Assembly: GCA_023653785.1 (NCBI GenBank)
Contig: JAMKCH010056606.1
Location: 1-64,000 of the forward strand
Source of the DNA: Ophioderma brevispina
Taxonomy: Eukaryota; Echinodermata; Ophiuroidea; Amphilepidida; Ophiodermatidae
Length of the DNA stretch: 64,000 nucleotides
Direction of reading: 5' to 3'
Positions 13,431 through 25,410 of this stretch are shown here, piece by piece. The first letter of the stretch is position 1; each line of letters starts with the position of its first letter. The translations under genes were made by a program, and so were the position numbers. The notes beneath the pieces are model-generated. The model saw nothing but the letters and a program-made list of their open reading frames with translations. It did no database searches and had not been told where the DNA came from.

Positions 13431-13911
13431 TATGAAGTCAATTGTTTTCTATAGTCACGACAGTACATTACTTCCTCTGACACATGATTTATTTAAACAT
13501 TTTTGTGAAAGGAGGCCGGCGCATTTTTGTTACAATGCGTATGTACTTCCTCACCAACTATCATGGAATTAAGAGCAAACGAACTATTTTATATCTGCGC
13601 GAGAAATTATGGTGGTTGAGAGGGGGTACTTTCATTTCAACGTACGTATCATGCTTGTAAATACTTTAAAAAAGAGTCGTAAATAAATGTTTAGAATCCT
13701 CCAAACACAAATAAGCTATAAATAATTATTAAGTTCCCAAAACTTAAACAGTTCGCTGTGATAGATTGAGTTTGTCAAGTAATGACATGCGATGTGTACG
13801 GTGAAAGTTATGACTTTAACAGAGGCCACGAACGACTGATTGGTTTAAAATTGCAACTGCATTCTGATGAATTTGGTTGGTACTCTCCGAGGACTACAAC
13901 AGTTATTACAG

Positions 13912-14190
13912 TCTCTCCGATTTGCTCATAACCTGATATAACATTATTTACTCCTCTGAGTAACCAATCAAAATAGACCTTATATAGCTGTATGTATGAT
14001 TATGCATCTCGTACAAGTTAGAGTATCTCTGATTGGCTCATTACATGATATTGATATATCATGATAAACTCCGAGTGACCAATCAAAACCGACTTTCTAT
14101 ATATCTGTATGCATATTTAACCTTTCTTACCATGTCTCCGATTGGCTGATTGTATCATACAAACTTATGATGAACCAATCAAATGGGCTG
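13912..14190. repeat. Three tandem ~110-bp units with paired CCAAT motifs
   Basis: Each unit begins with a CTCCGATTGGCT-like block (13,914; 14,027; 14,135) and has a converging ACCAATCAAA box (13,962; 14,078; 14,173). The first two units also share TATATAGCTGTATG and TATATCTGTATGCAT. The third is shorter. This gives inverted CCAAT-box pairs at regular spacing. Confidence 0.75.
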
Positions 14191-16004
14191 TGAAGTGTCC
14201 ATGGTGTTATTAAAGTATACTTACTCGTATTGCATTGCGCGTTAGTATACCTCCCCCGTTTGCTTCAGTTGTTTTTGATACACCAAACAATGTACTGTCG
14301 TACATTGCCCGATCATGACTTGTTCTTCTACAAGCATGATATCCCAATTTGAAGTATATTTAAAAGGTAATATTCTTTGCTTATTGATTGCACGTTAAAA
14401 TGTCATTCAACATTTCAACGCGGGACTCGAGGCTTACATTAATATTTGAAAAAAGACATGCTTGTATTCCTGCTTCAATACAATACAATAAACAATTTTT
14501 TACCAAGCAACAAATGGTCAAACCATCGTTTAACAATACAGGTATAAATAATTTCAAAACAGAAATATATAAATACATCATAATATCATAAAACAAAGGA
14601 GTATAAAGTACACGATAAGTATTAAGTCACATTATTACAAAACAAAATCTATATGAAGTCGATACAACTTTGTTTCCAAGATGATTTATAATCATGGTAA
14701 CTATTTTTACCGAACGAACTACGTTCATTCAGAATGCAAAATGTATAAACTGAAGGCAAAAACCCTTTTGAAAATTCCACTTGATAAAGCATTTGGTTAC
14801 AAATACAAATAGCGTTTGTACTTTCTTACAATTGCTTCATCATCACATAAGACATACCACACATCAAGAACGGAAAAGTAATTCAATAGATACAGATGCG
14901 GAGACATATTATATATCTCATATTTGCGAAAGAAAGAGTTTAAATTTTGGTTACATTAGTATTTTGTGGGTGTGTGGAATACATATTAACGTCAAATGGC
15001 TGTTATAAAAATAATAACAAAATATATTATAATGAAGTTTCCCATATATTCAGTCGAGAGGTCGTATGATTTTCTACTTTACTCCCAAGAAACTACACTG
15101 TGAATTTCCAGACTGCCATTTTATTACCCCCATACACTGTTAGAAAAGAATTAGGGTATTTTTACAGATGCCTTTAAAGAAACTAATAGATTTGTATTTT
15201 TATGTATATACCAACAAGCCTGTAAAATCACAATGCGAAGTTACTTCAAAACGGAGTCCGTAAAAATACACCCATTTCTTAGTGCATCGAAACAGAAACG
15301 ATTCAACAACCTAATGTCCAAGTCGTATTGGTGTTTGAATTTATTCACCTCATCCACACACCGAATCAGATAATTTCTCAGAATTTAACGCATTTGGTTA
15401 CTCATTTCTATTCCAATATGAATAAAGTTGGAGGTACACGTCATCTATTTGCAATATGAAATAATACTTAAGTTGCAATATTATTAAAGATTTTAGTTTA
15501 TCCTTCGTGTAATCCCGCGTGTAATATTTTGCATGGAAATAGGCCAAGAGACGATAGTCTTTAGGCGATAGGGATAGCGCTAAGGTTTAGGGGTCATATG
15601 TGTTTATTTTTATTTCATCTAAAATACATTTCGTTTAATTTATTAATGTATTTATTAATTACACATAGGGTCAATAAACCTATATTTGAAGCACGGTCCA
15701 TGTCCTGAATAAAATAGACCGTGGTGTGAGGTAGAGTCCCCATGTACGCATCTTTAGCATTTTTGTTGTAGGGCGGACATTGTAAGAAGGCACTGTTCAG
15801 AGTGGTAAACCCTTTTGAATTTCCCGGGTTTTATCCAATCTGAACAGCGCTCTCCTATTGTACCTGTTATATATACTTCAAAAAGGCTAATTTCTTGCAG
15901 CCAGTACAATACTCAATCCGGACTCAATCATAGCTTCGTTTACAAGTTTTATTCCGTAAATGTTTTAGTGCAAGGACATTGATATTTGGGAATCTCGTTT
16001 TTTA

Positions 16005-16171
16005 ATACACTGAGAGTCCCCAATAACAAGAGTGTCCCAGGTTGCACGTTAACATATACGGAATAAACCGTGACCTTGTGGACGATGCTAATGAGTGCTG
16101 AAACAAATGATGCGTGATGCACACAATGCAGAACACAATCCAATAAACACATGACACTCTCTAACACCGGA
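16005..16171. mobile_element. MITE-B copy 2
   Basis: Shares ACGGAATAAACCGTGACCTT, GAGTGCTGAAACAAATGATG and terminal GACACTCTCTAACACCGG with the other MITE-B copies. It is more diverged than copies 1 and 3. Confidence 0.55.
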
Positions 16172-16429
16172 TTACAGTAACTTTGAGAGACGGAACAGAC
16201 TCAATATTCATTCAATTTAATCAGGATATACACACAATGACACATACAAGAAATTATAGCAAATGTATTATATGCTCGGGCTACCGAAAGGCAACCCGAA
16301 GGGCTTGATTATTAGCCTATACGCTTTATTCCGTTGTCATCCAATTATCATTACGGAATAAAGGGTATACACCAGCCGGTGCAGTGAGCCTGTTTCGTTT
16401 TCGAAGCCACAAAGTCGTGCCCCTTCGTT

Positions 16430-16530
16430 AAAGGGATTAGCAGCGATTTGCTAATCCTAAATATCGAAAAAATCATCAAAATCCATATTTATATATTGTT
16501 GTTACTGGCAAGGATATGCGAACATAACCT
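16430..16530 (+). repeat. Dispersed repeat family E, copy 2 (partial)
   Basis: The copy begins AAAGGGATTAGCAGCGATTT then GCTAA and ATCGAAAAAATCATCAAAAT, matching the start of copy 3. The second half is lost. Confidence 0.6.
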
Positions 16531-17076
16531 GCAAGTGGTTGGCTTGAAATCCGTGTATTAAAGACAAGGCAGTACTTTTTATCTGATTCTGTAATTTCTA
16601 TACGTGCGTATCAAAATTCCGACTTGAGATCAAAAAAGCCTTTCCCGGTGAATATCACAGATTTTCAGAGTGATATTGTGCACCATGATCAATACAGTTT
16701 GACCTCAAACACAAACATTATTGATCTTTGTTTATCCTGTACTGGTGTAAACCACAATCAGCTGTTTAGTACAGATTTTGAGACGCCGTCGCTGTATGTC
16801 TATTTGCAGGAGACGGTATTACAAATTTCCTCAAATACTTCAATTTTTTCACTAGATTTGGCAGTTTGTTCAACATTAAAGCAGTTATATTGAATTATAT
16901 GCACTTATTCCTGATTTATAAGTTTAAAAAATGCATTTCCACATTTTTTTGATTCTGTCACATTATTGCTGCTAATCCCTTTAACTCGGTCTTCTGTGAA
17001 ATCTTACACACAATTTCGGATTACCCGTGAATCTTGCAAAATAGTTCACAAGGAAGTCAAAGACTACCGGTGTCAT

Positions 17077-17265
17077 ACCGGTGTCCGTGTGACTGAGTGT
17101 CCCACCACCCATCTAGCCACTGTGTTCTCCATTGAGTGCTATACGTATCATTTGTTTCAGCACTGTACCCAAATGGCCTCGTCTACAAGGTCACGGTTTA
17201 TTCCGTACATGTTTACATGGTAGCTAGGACACTCTCATGGGGAAACACAGTTTCTTTACACTGGT
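17077..17265. mobile_element. MITE-B copy 3 (inverted)
   Basis: This copy is inverted relative to copy 1. It starts ACCGGTGTCCGTGTGACTGA then GTGTCCC, has AATGGCCTCGTCTACAAGGT and GGTTTATTCCGTA inside, and ends with TTTCTTTACACTGGT. Short open frames inside it are by-products of the repeat. Confidence 0.65.
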
Positions 17266-18055
17266 ATTATAGTTGTTGCCTCAGTCTTACAAATGTTTTC
17301 TTTAGGTCCAGAACAGCAGTATTTTAAAATTATCTTACCTTAGACCATAACTCAGAACTTAAATTGCGTTCCTACTCCAAAATTCCAAAACAATGTGGAA
17401 ATTATTTTTGCGATAAAAATAAGTTTTTCCTAATAATAGGGTTGGGCATAAATGGATATTTTTTCTAATTGTTTTCAAAACGAGTGTATCCTATAGCCAT
17501 TTTGGTTGCTGAGGCTTTTTGGCCTAATGACTTAATAGCAATAATAATAATAGCATCACTTGTTGGTACGAAAACACTCCGGTACAATTGCCAGGTATTG
17601 ACATGTTATATAAAAAGGCTTGACCTTACAACAATACAATGTCTTTCAAGATTCAGTAAACCATAAGATCTGGGTCATGTTTTGGTTATCATACCTTGCA
17701 ATTGAAATGAATTTGGTAAAAATAGTTTCTCTGCCATTGAGAATGACTTTTATTAGTTTTTCTTGAAAAAATTATTTAGCTGTTATTACAATGCACCAAA
17801 GATTAAGGTAGTCACTTTTTTGTCTGAAATAGGAAAATATCGTATTCGTTTCATCATAGACGTCTATGGTTTCGTGTACAAAACCTAAAAAAATCATCTT
17901 AGGCCAAAAAGCTTTCCTGATTTGTTTTCAGCAACCAAAATAGCCTAAGAATCCACTCGTTTTGGTCATTTGCCCAGCCCTACAAGTAAAACCCTAGCTA
18001 ATTTTATAAGCCTTATGTTAGCCCTAACCGCGAGCTCATAAATGAAGAAAAAAAT

Positions 18056-18270
18056 TGCTTGTGGTCATTCCCTGTTAAATTTCCAAAAAAGTCATTCGTA
18101 AGTTATTCGTATTTTACTTTAGCATCATTTTCAAACACTCGGAAAATAATTGCTTTGTCATTCACTGTAAAATTTCCAAAAAAGTCATTCGTAAGTTATT
18201 CGTATTTTTACATTAGCATCATTTTCAAACACTCGGAACATTAGCATCATTTTCAAACACTCGGAACATT
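18056..18270. repeat. Minisatellite: ~105-bp unit twice plus a 30-bp re-duplication
   Basis: Both units contain AAATTTCCAAAAAAGTCATT, CGTAAGTTATTCGTATTTT and AGCATCATTTTCAAACACTC then GGAA. The last block (ATTAGCATC...CTCGGAAC) is repeated once more at the right edge. Open frames across it are repeat by-products. Confidence 0.9.
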
Positions 18271-18749
18271 ACTTAGGGTTACAATACATTTTCAATGTTT
18301 TCTATAATTTAGGAAAAATTATAATTTTTTTTTTTTGGGGGGGGGGATAAGGAGTAATGTTTTTATAAGATCCATAGGTCTACATATCTTTCAGAAATGT
18401 ACATAGGTTTAAAGAAAATTGAGTTGACGTACACAATGCTATTCTGCAAACACTTGGGAAAAATAAATCAAAATCATGGTATACCCCAGTGCTCAAAATA
18501 TTCCACAATGTATTTTTAAAAGATGATCTTCTCGATGAAATCGTATACAGTAAGGTTAACCTCAACGCTATCATAACTATCAAAATTTAATATATTATCT
18601 ACTACTTACAATTCTAAATACAGATCTGTACATGATATTTTTACCTGCAGTCTGATCCGCCCCATTCTAAGGGTGAACAAAATTTCCCATTCTGAATTGG
18701 GAAGTAATTTAGTTCAATACCCATGCGTTGTTTAGCAGGTATACTGAGG

Positions 18750-18927
18750 GACCGGTGTGAAAGCAGATATAGTCCGGCGGGGATCTAAGTCCGGGGCTCC
18801 ATAGACGATAACGGAATAAAGCGTGAAACTAATGTTGCGTAAAGAGTCAACTGAATCGATTACCCTATTGTTCACCATTGTTCCCGGACTATGAGTACGC
18901 CGGACAATGGTTACTTCTACACCGGCC
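18750..18927. mobile_element. MITE-A copy 1
   Basis: The element is about 178 bp with imperfect inverted ends of about 45 bases. The left end has ACCGGTGTGAAAGCAGATAT and AGTCCGGCGG. The right end inverts to CCGGTGTAGAAGTAACCATT and GTCCGGCG. An inner pair, AGTCCGGGG and CCCGGACT, is also present. There is no coding capacity. This is the most complete of three copies in the window. Confidence 0.75.
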
Positions 18928-19790
18928 CCCATCGGTATAGGACTTACAAACCATGAATCTCATTGACTGCGAGTTACGTTCGTGATGATACCTTAACATC
19001 TGCGTAGCTATCTTGAACTGTGTCCCCTTACATGAGTCCACTAGAGGTCTGCAATATTTGTGAACTTGATCCATTTTGCGGGATGAGTTGCGTCCTTTTT
19101 TGTAAGTGCTTAAAATTTTTCATTGTATTGGTGTGTTACAATATACATCTATGTGTGAAGCTACTGTTAAAACTTCATGGTCTGTGTATGTATTACTTTT
19201 AATGTGTTGAAATGAATTGAGGTCAGGTAATGTGTTGATATCACTTAACTTCTTTGTAAATATTATCTACACTATAATTTGAGGATCTTGGCTTTTACAA
19301 GAATATTTCGAATTATTCCTGAAATTTCAGTATAAAAATAGTAATAAACATTAATCATTTTGGTCATTTCGTCGTTTTCCAAGTATGTTCTCTTTCTACA
19401 ATTTGCGTTGTTATAGCTATTTTTTCAGAAATAAACTCAATACGACCGCAAGAACGTTTATTTTCTTTATTAAATGATATATACGTCACATGGGATTTTA
19501 TCATAAAGGATCTATTTAATTATCTTTTACAAAATATAATCACATCTTCAGGTTTATGTGTATGTGAAACGTCTTTTTAGCGTATAAGAAAACATTTTTA
19601 AAGTGTAATTCTGAATACTTTTTTGACAAGCAAGTACATCTTGGTAATGGTTATGAATGCTAAAAGCAGGTAACCATCTGAAATTACATGTAAAATATTA
19701 AAATTCCTATAATAATGAAAATATACATTAGTGTAATAATTCAAAACTCACCTCACCTCTTTAGTCCATTTTTCACATCAACATGATAAT

Positions 19791-20740
19791 ACACGCACTG
19801 GCCAAAAGTATTGCAACCCGCAGGAACAAAAATCATAGTCACAAACTGATTTTCAAACTGTACCAAGGGTTCTTGACAACACAAAACACATTGAATGTCA
19901 AAATTGATGTGTTTCCCAAAATCTAAGAGTAAACAAATCTTTGACTTTGTGGTGTTCCCTTATTATGGCGGAATGAAAGAGCTGGCGAACGATAACTTAC
20001 CGATTGCACTATAGAGGGAATAGAGACACAGGAATACTGGAAACGGCTTCAGAATAGCTGCTAAATGAAATGTACGTATTCGTTGGGGTTAATTCTAAAT
20101 GTTTACGGGAGAAAATCGCAATGGATGTGTGGACCGTAAATGAGATAACGTCAATGGAAGACAGTGGTCTTCGAAAACTTTGAAAATTGCTGAGACATCC
20201 GAATGCAATTTGGGATGATAAATCACATGTTTGCGCAAATCATATCTGGATACGCATTAAAACAGCGTAATGTTAAAGGTGTTTTTTTTTAATTATCACG
20301 TGACGTCTTTGTTGCCATTCAATTTCCGGAATCCAACAGTGATGAACTTGCTCCCATCTTCCATTGACGTTACCTCATTTCCAGTCCATACAACCACTTC
20401 GATTTTCTCCCGTAAACATGTACAATAGACCCTAAGAAACCTGTACAAATGATTTATAGACCCTAAGAAACCTGTACAAATGATTTAGCGGCTATTTGGA
20501 AATCATTTTAGCGTTCCTGTGTCTGTATTCCTTCTGGAGTGCAAGCGGCAAGTTATCTCTCTCAATCCACCACATTTAGGGAACATAACAATCGAGTTAA
20601 AGGTTTTTTTTGGCACTCTTGATTCTGGGGAATATATAATTATATCATGTGTAGTCAAGAATTCGCGATACGATTTGAAATCAATTTGTGATTATAAACT
20701 ACTTTTTCTGCACGTTGCAATACTGTTGGTCAGTGTGGGT
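19791..20740. mobile_element. ~950-bp fold-back element with long inverted arms
   Basis: The left end has CACTGGCCAAAAGTATTGCA and the right end its inverse, TTGCAATACTGTTGGTCAGTG. The arms match inward for nearly 400 bases: TACGGGAGAAAATCG and AACGTCAATGGAAGA on the left, CGATTTTCTCCCGTA and TCTTCCATTGACGTT on the right, and the pair around CAGGAATACTGG and CGTTCCTGTGTC. End sequences of the CACTGGCCAAAAGT.TTGCAA type resemble Tc1/mariner-like termini, which is an inference. No transposase is present. The right arm carries a 31-bp tandem duplication. Confidence 0.75.
20426..20487. repeat. 31-bp tandem duplication
   Basis: Two identical adjacent units begin TAGACCCTAAGAAACCTGTA and end AATGATTTA. 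They lie in the right arm of the fold-back element and have no counterpart in the left arm, so the duplication arose after insertion. Confidence 0.9.
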
Positions 20741-22136
20741 AGAATCCAGTCTGTCCTGTGTGTACGTTTTAACCAAAGTTTCACATGTCTCGTGTGACAG
20801 AAGAGAAAAGGAGAAGTCAGCACTTTTTTAAACTCTTGGTTGTTATCAGTGTCTTAGGCTAAGGAACGGGAGAGCACCCCAATAAGTTTGGTAGGATGCT
20901 CGAATACCTCAGGGTATAGGAGACTGAAAAGGAGGTCAGGAAGTTATTAACATAAAATAAGCTGTTTTGTCAATATTACTTGGTATTTTACATCAGTTTT
21001 TCACATCCTCAAAATAGATCACATTGGTTCACTCTATAAACTACCTTCTACACACACCTTTCCTTGAACAATCAAAGGAATACAATTTCCAAAATCTCTA
21101 CGCACCCGTATTGGAAGACATTCTAATTTATTAAACTAATAAATATTTTTCCTGTAAATTAAAAATGGAATTATCTCTGACAAATACTTCAAACATTGAA
21201 CGATGAACAGTAATTGTCGATATGGTATTAGTTTTATCTATAGGTTTTCAAAACAAAACAGTGCATGAAATTGACTGGCGAGAAAAGCTGATCGTGGTGG
21301 GCGATTTACTGGATAAGTTTTCAACTGATAAAGAATATTTGACGGTGGCGGCTATATTTAAATAAAATATTAAATACATTACACTTATTTATACAAATTG
21401 TGTAAAATCACTTTATACAGACATTGACCAAGATGTTCGTGAAGAAAACCCCCGCGTTGGTCATGTCGACCAGATGCGCGGAGTTTAGCAAACAAAAATA
21501 ATCGCCAGGCGGTGGTAAACTCGCAAACAAACTTGCCTATTCATCCTCGTTAACATGCAGATTATCTGAGATCGTTTGGCACCCACAATTTGAAGTTTCA
21601 ATCTTACGATTGTTTCATGTTTATGATCAGGTTTTGATCTATCCATACCGCACGTCTTTGGGCCTTATAGCTTGATATCTTGAAAACATTAACGATTATC
21701 ACTGAATACCTCTGAAAACGTGATCAATCGTACAAGGAGGATGAACATAATTGACAACTACCACCAAAAAAGACCCTCGCAATTTTCATCAAGGTTACAA
21801 AGACTGATGAGAAGACAAGACGATCCACTCCGTGGCACGTATTTAGCATACACATACATCATAAATACAACAATGAAAAGAGATTATTCCAAGACGAGTG
21901 ATAAACTCATTGATGCTAGTAATATTTTGTTCCAATATGTACCCTTTCGTGGCACGTTGAGTGAAAATTCAGTAAAAATCTCCAAAATTAAAGCACCATA
22001 CAGTCAATGTATTATCCACCATACACAACATCTCTGCTACCACGATAAACATTTCAGACGATACAACATAAATAAATCGCAAGTTCCAAAATATAAAAAG
22101 CTGCAATATACAGTAAAAGTCAGGTCCGGTACTACT

Positions 22137-22676
22137 TTAAAGTTGAGTCTCGTGTGAGGAGTATGTTAAAGTTGACGTATCATGTGGACCAGGCTGGATC
22201 ATAATTTCATCATAATTAGGTACCTGAGTTTCTGATGAGTACATATGTCTATCTGCAGAATACATATTCCTTCTGTCTGCAGTAGAAGTGTACATACTTC
22301 TATCCCTATCGGGTCTTTCCGACGTACTGTACAAGGACCTGTCGTAAGTGTCCTGTTGGGCTGCCATTTTGGATGGCGTAGGCGCATTTGACGGGTACGT
22401 TGCCATTGAACCGGGAGTTGCCTGGTAGGCCGGATGGGGCCCAATAACCCTTGGTGGATAAGTACCTACAGGTGATGGCTGATTTCTATTATACGGTGAT
22501 GAGGCGTGCGGAGGAGTTGCGGCGGCTGCAGCAAATCTATTGGTTTGTAGAGGGCGGCGTTGATGAGGTTCAGTCCTCGGCACTTCCTCTGTTGTACTTC
22601 TGTAACACAACTCTAAGCGGTGCTTTTCTGTTGCTGGACCCCAGTCGGCTGAAGGCTGAGCTGCTTTCCAGAACAT
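22137..22676 (-). CDS. SLC6 transporter terminal exon: long Tyr-rich tail with PDZ ligand
   Basis: The exon begins MFWKAAQPSADWGPATEKHR. The DWGPA...HR motif is the conserved start of the cytoplasmic tail in SLC6 transporters. The exon continues open for 179 residues to TAA at 22,137-22,139. The tail is much longer than usual for the family. It has an Ala/Pro-rich part (FAAAAATPP), a Pro/Tyr/Gln part, then about four copies of an R-x-[LM]-Y-[ST] unit (DRSLYSTS, DRSMYTST, RNMYSAD, RHMYSSE). It ends HETQL, a class I PDZ-binding type ([ST]-x-hydrophobic), which in several SLC6 members directs trafficking or anchoring. The acceptor is tctatacag. A minus-strand AATAAA about 1 kb downstream (21,127-21,132) is a possible polyadenylation signal. 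Confidence 0.92.
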   Translation of the reverse strand: MFWKAAQPSADWGPATEKHRLELCYRSTTEEVPRTEPHQRRPLQTNRFAAAAATPPHASSPYNRNQPSPVGTYPPRVIGPHPAYQATPGSMATYPSNAPTPSKMAAQQDTYDRSLYSTSERPDRDRSMYTSTADRRNMYSADRHMYSSETQVPNYDEIMIQPGPHDTSTLTYSSHETQL

Positions 22677-22962
22677 CTGTATAGACATAAAATTAAATAT
22701 ATTTAAACTTCAAATTGCAGGCGGTTCTGAATTTTCACATGAAGTTTTGGTAGGATCATCGGATCGAATAAGCTGACAGAAAAATAAATGTAAAATGAAA
22801 TCCCTTCAATCGATTTAGTCAAAACTTGAATATAGTAAGGATTGAACTTTCCTCTACATATTATAGAGTATCAAGAAGGTATGATCTGATTTAATGTTGT
22901 AATGTTTTTCTTTATTTTGTGACAATTCCCTAATTTTTTCCATTAAATATTTGTTTTGGTTT

Positions 22963-23863
22963 TGATGGGCGAGACAATGGAGGCACTGAAGGACAAGTTT
23001 TGAAAATGGAAGAAGGCTTTTGAGACTGTGAGCAAGGGTCTGAAGGTGAATCTTGGGAAGTCAAAAGTGATGGTGAGCGGGGTGGAGGGGGAAGTGTCAG
23101 AGAGTAAGTTAGATCCATGTGGCATTTGCGGAAAGAGAGTATAAAGAGCAACTTCAGTGTGGTGTGAGAAATGTGGGAAATGGATTCATGGGAGATGCAC
23201 AAAGATGAAGAGGGCGACCCCGAGCTTGGCAAGAGATTTTGTGTGCGGAAGAGAGGTGGTTGGATGGTGGAATAGGTAGAAAAGTTGTACGATGATGTGG
23301 AATCGGTGAAGGAGTTTTCGTGTCTGGTGGACATGGTATATGTAAATGGTGGATGCGAGGCGGTTGTGACAGCTAGAGTAAGGTTTGGGTGGGTGAAGTT
23401 TAGGGAACGCGGAGAATTGGAGTATAGGAGTTGTGTGAGATCAGTGAGACATGGTGTCTGAGCAAAACTGTGATGGGGATTTTGAGAAGGACAGAGAGAG
23501 CAATGGTGAGAGCGATGTGTTGTGCGAAGTTGATGGATAGGAAGACGACTGAGGACTTGATGCAAATGTTGGGTTTGGAAGAAGCGGTGGACCGGTTGGC
23601 GAAGGCGAATGGTGTACGTGCTAAGGAGGGATGATGAGCATGTTTTAAGAAGGGCCCTTGAGTTCAAGGTAAGTGGTTCGAGGAGAAGGGGACGATCAAA
23701 GAAGGCATGGAAGAATCAAGTGGAAGAGGACAGCAGGAGGGTTGGGTTAAGGATGGAGGATACAATGAATCGGGCGAAGTGGAGGGATTGCTGCGAGTGT
23801 GAGGTAAATCCGGCCACTCCTTTCACGGGGACAAAACCGGATTTAAAACTCACTACTATTTAG
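22963..23863 (+). mobile_element. 5'-truncated LINE, RT C-terminal part, antisense in SLC6 intron
   Basis: The plus-strand translation contains KWKKAFETVSKGLKVNLGKS followed by KVMVSG, the thumb region after the YADD box in a class of invertebrate non-LTR reverse transcriptases. A small CxxC zinc-binding insert follows (CGICGKRV, then WCEKCGKWIHGRC). Further on come ETWCLSKT, ILRRTERAMVRAMC, DLMQMLGLEEAVDRLAKANG, the HVLRR repeat, and VNPATP near the end, all typical of the C-terminal half of these elements. Stops and frame changes (for example TGA in KF*KWK) show it is dead. The part before the thumb, including the catalytic box, is missing. It sits in the intron between the TM12 and tail exons, opposite to the host gene. 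Confidence 0.85.
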
Positions 23864-24666
23864 ATGGAAGGTTCCTTTAAGCTTAAACTCCAAGGATGTG
23901 GTTTATTAACAAAATGCATAGTGTCCCTCGTTGGCTTTTTAAAATCAAGTGTTTAATACTTGATAAAAATATGTAAAATTAAAAACACCTCGTATTTAAA
24001 ATGGAACACTTAATCTGCAAAATCTAAAGTGAGAACTTTCTTATTGTTATTTCCTTTCATATGACACCTTATTTATCAGCAAGGAAGTTGTAGCTTTTTA
24101 TAGGAAAACTCATGAAAAGTGAGTACTTCAAAATTTCTAGAAATACTCAACCAAAATGGTAAAGTACTATGTTGATACGACTACCTGTTCCTTGTTTTTG
24201 ACACTTAGAATTTTTTTTTAAAAATGTACCGATGTTTGATATTTCTCTTACCATACAAAACACCAAACTGATAACTCATCAATTACTTAAGAAATAAATC
24301 AAAACGTGTAGTTTTCACAAACTTGGCTCGTTTTGGTCCATTTTCTATGCTAACAAAAACAGTCGCTGTACAAAGTCTATGGGAATTTGCAATGCATTAG
24401 GGAAAATATACCCCAAACACCTATATAAAAAACAATTCAAATTTGGTATGCACGTTTCTTTTATCAATACCAACATTTCACTACAAGTTCAACAAGATTG
24501 GGCACGAAGCCGTAGCCGATGATCCAATCTTAAAACTTCAAAAAGTAAAATGTTCAACTTACAAAGTAGTTTGAAAATATAATTTCAAATGACGACTGAA
24601 ATGATCAAATCTGTCAGTTTCAGTTGGTCAAACCGTTCAAGATACGTAAACGGTGACAAACACAAA

Positions 24667-24824
24667 CCTTTAGATTCCAGGTTTATGCGGGTGCAGATAC
24701 ATAAGAGACAATGCCTGACTTTCCGCTCACGAAGCACGCATCCCGATACCTTTTTGAAGAATTTGAAAGTTAAGCATTAATGTCTCTTAAGCATCTGCAA
24801 CAGCATAAACCTGAAATCCAAAGG
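24667..24824. repeat. Inverted repeat with 44-bp arms
   Basis: The left arm (24,667-24,710) has CCTTTAGATTCCAGGTTTAT and GCAGATACATAAGAGACA. The right arm (24,781-24,824) has TGTCTCTTAAGCATCTGC and ATAAACCTGAAATCCAAAGG. The loop is 70 bases. It is probably a small fold-back element and the open frame through it is not a gene. Confidence 0.8.
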
Positions 24825-25410
24825 TCGTAAATGTATTTGTGTGTGTGATGTTTGGGTTAGTGCACGAGAGTAATAATGGTATCACTGCAAAAATACATTA
24901 CACTACCCCAGTGGTTGAAACAGTTTGAAATAAGTTTCCAATTCTGACTGATTATGTTAAATCTCAAGATGGTACTGACTTAAAAGAGTTGAAAAGAAGA
25001 TTGCAAATCTGTATTATTTTCAGCCTGATTCTTGTACCACACCAATTATCTTTCTTCTTGTAAAATAGCAGAGAAAGGGTCATTTATAAAGGGTAAGGGC
25101 AGGTCTTGGCAGGTTAGGACCATGTGTCTCCTGAGATAGATTTGAAACTAGGAAGGCGTGAATAGCGGAATCCATGGAGATTGTTCCAAATTCTTTTGTA
25201 ATATATATGTAGAGGAAAAAGAATAACAAATTCAACATGATCACGGCGCTATCTTGCAGGACTACAGGGATGTTTATGCCTCAAAGCTATTTCCCGCTCT
25301 ACCTGGAGACCGAAATAAAAGAAAGTAGTTTTCGCCTGAATAGAGAAACCGATGAAACGGGTGTGCGCACGTGCATGGAAAGATAATTGCCCAGTAATTT
25401 GGTAATTGAT

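Noticed and set aside
18056..18270. CRISPR-like array
   Set aside because: Repeats are directly adjacent long units without spacers, in a eukaryotic genome. It is a minisatellite.
21720..22157. 145-codon plus-strand open frame
   Set aside because: It lies opposite the 3' untranslated region and last codons of the SLC6 gene, has no recognised domain and a low-complexity Lys/Tyr-rich composition. It is probably chance.
22930..23667. 245-codon minus-strand open frame, the longest in the window
   Set aside because: It is the antisense shadow of the LINE fragment on the plus strand. Its Ser/Pro/Thr/Leu-rich composition is what that frame gives when purine-rich LINE coding sequence is read backwards.
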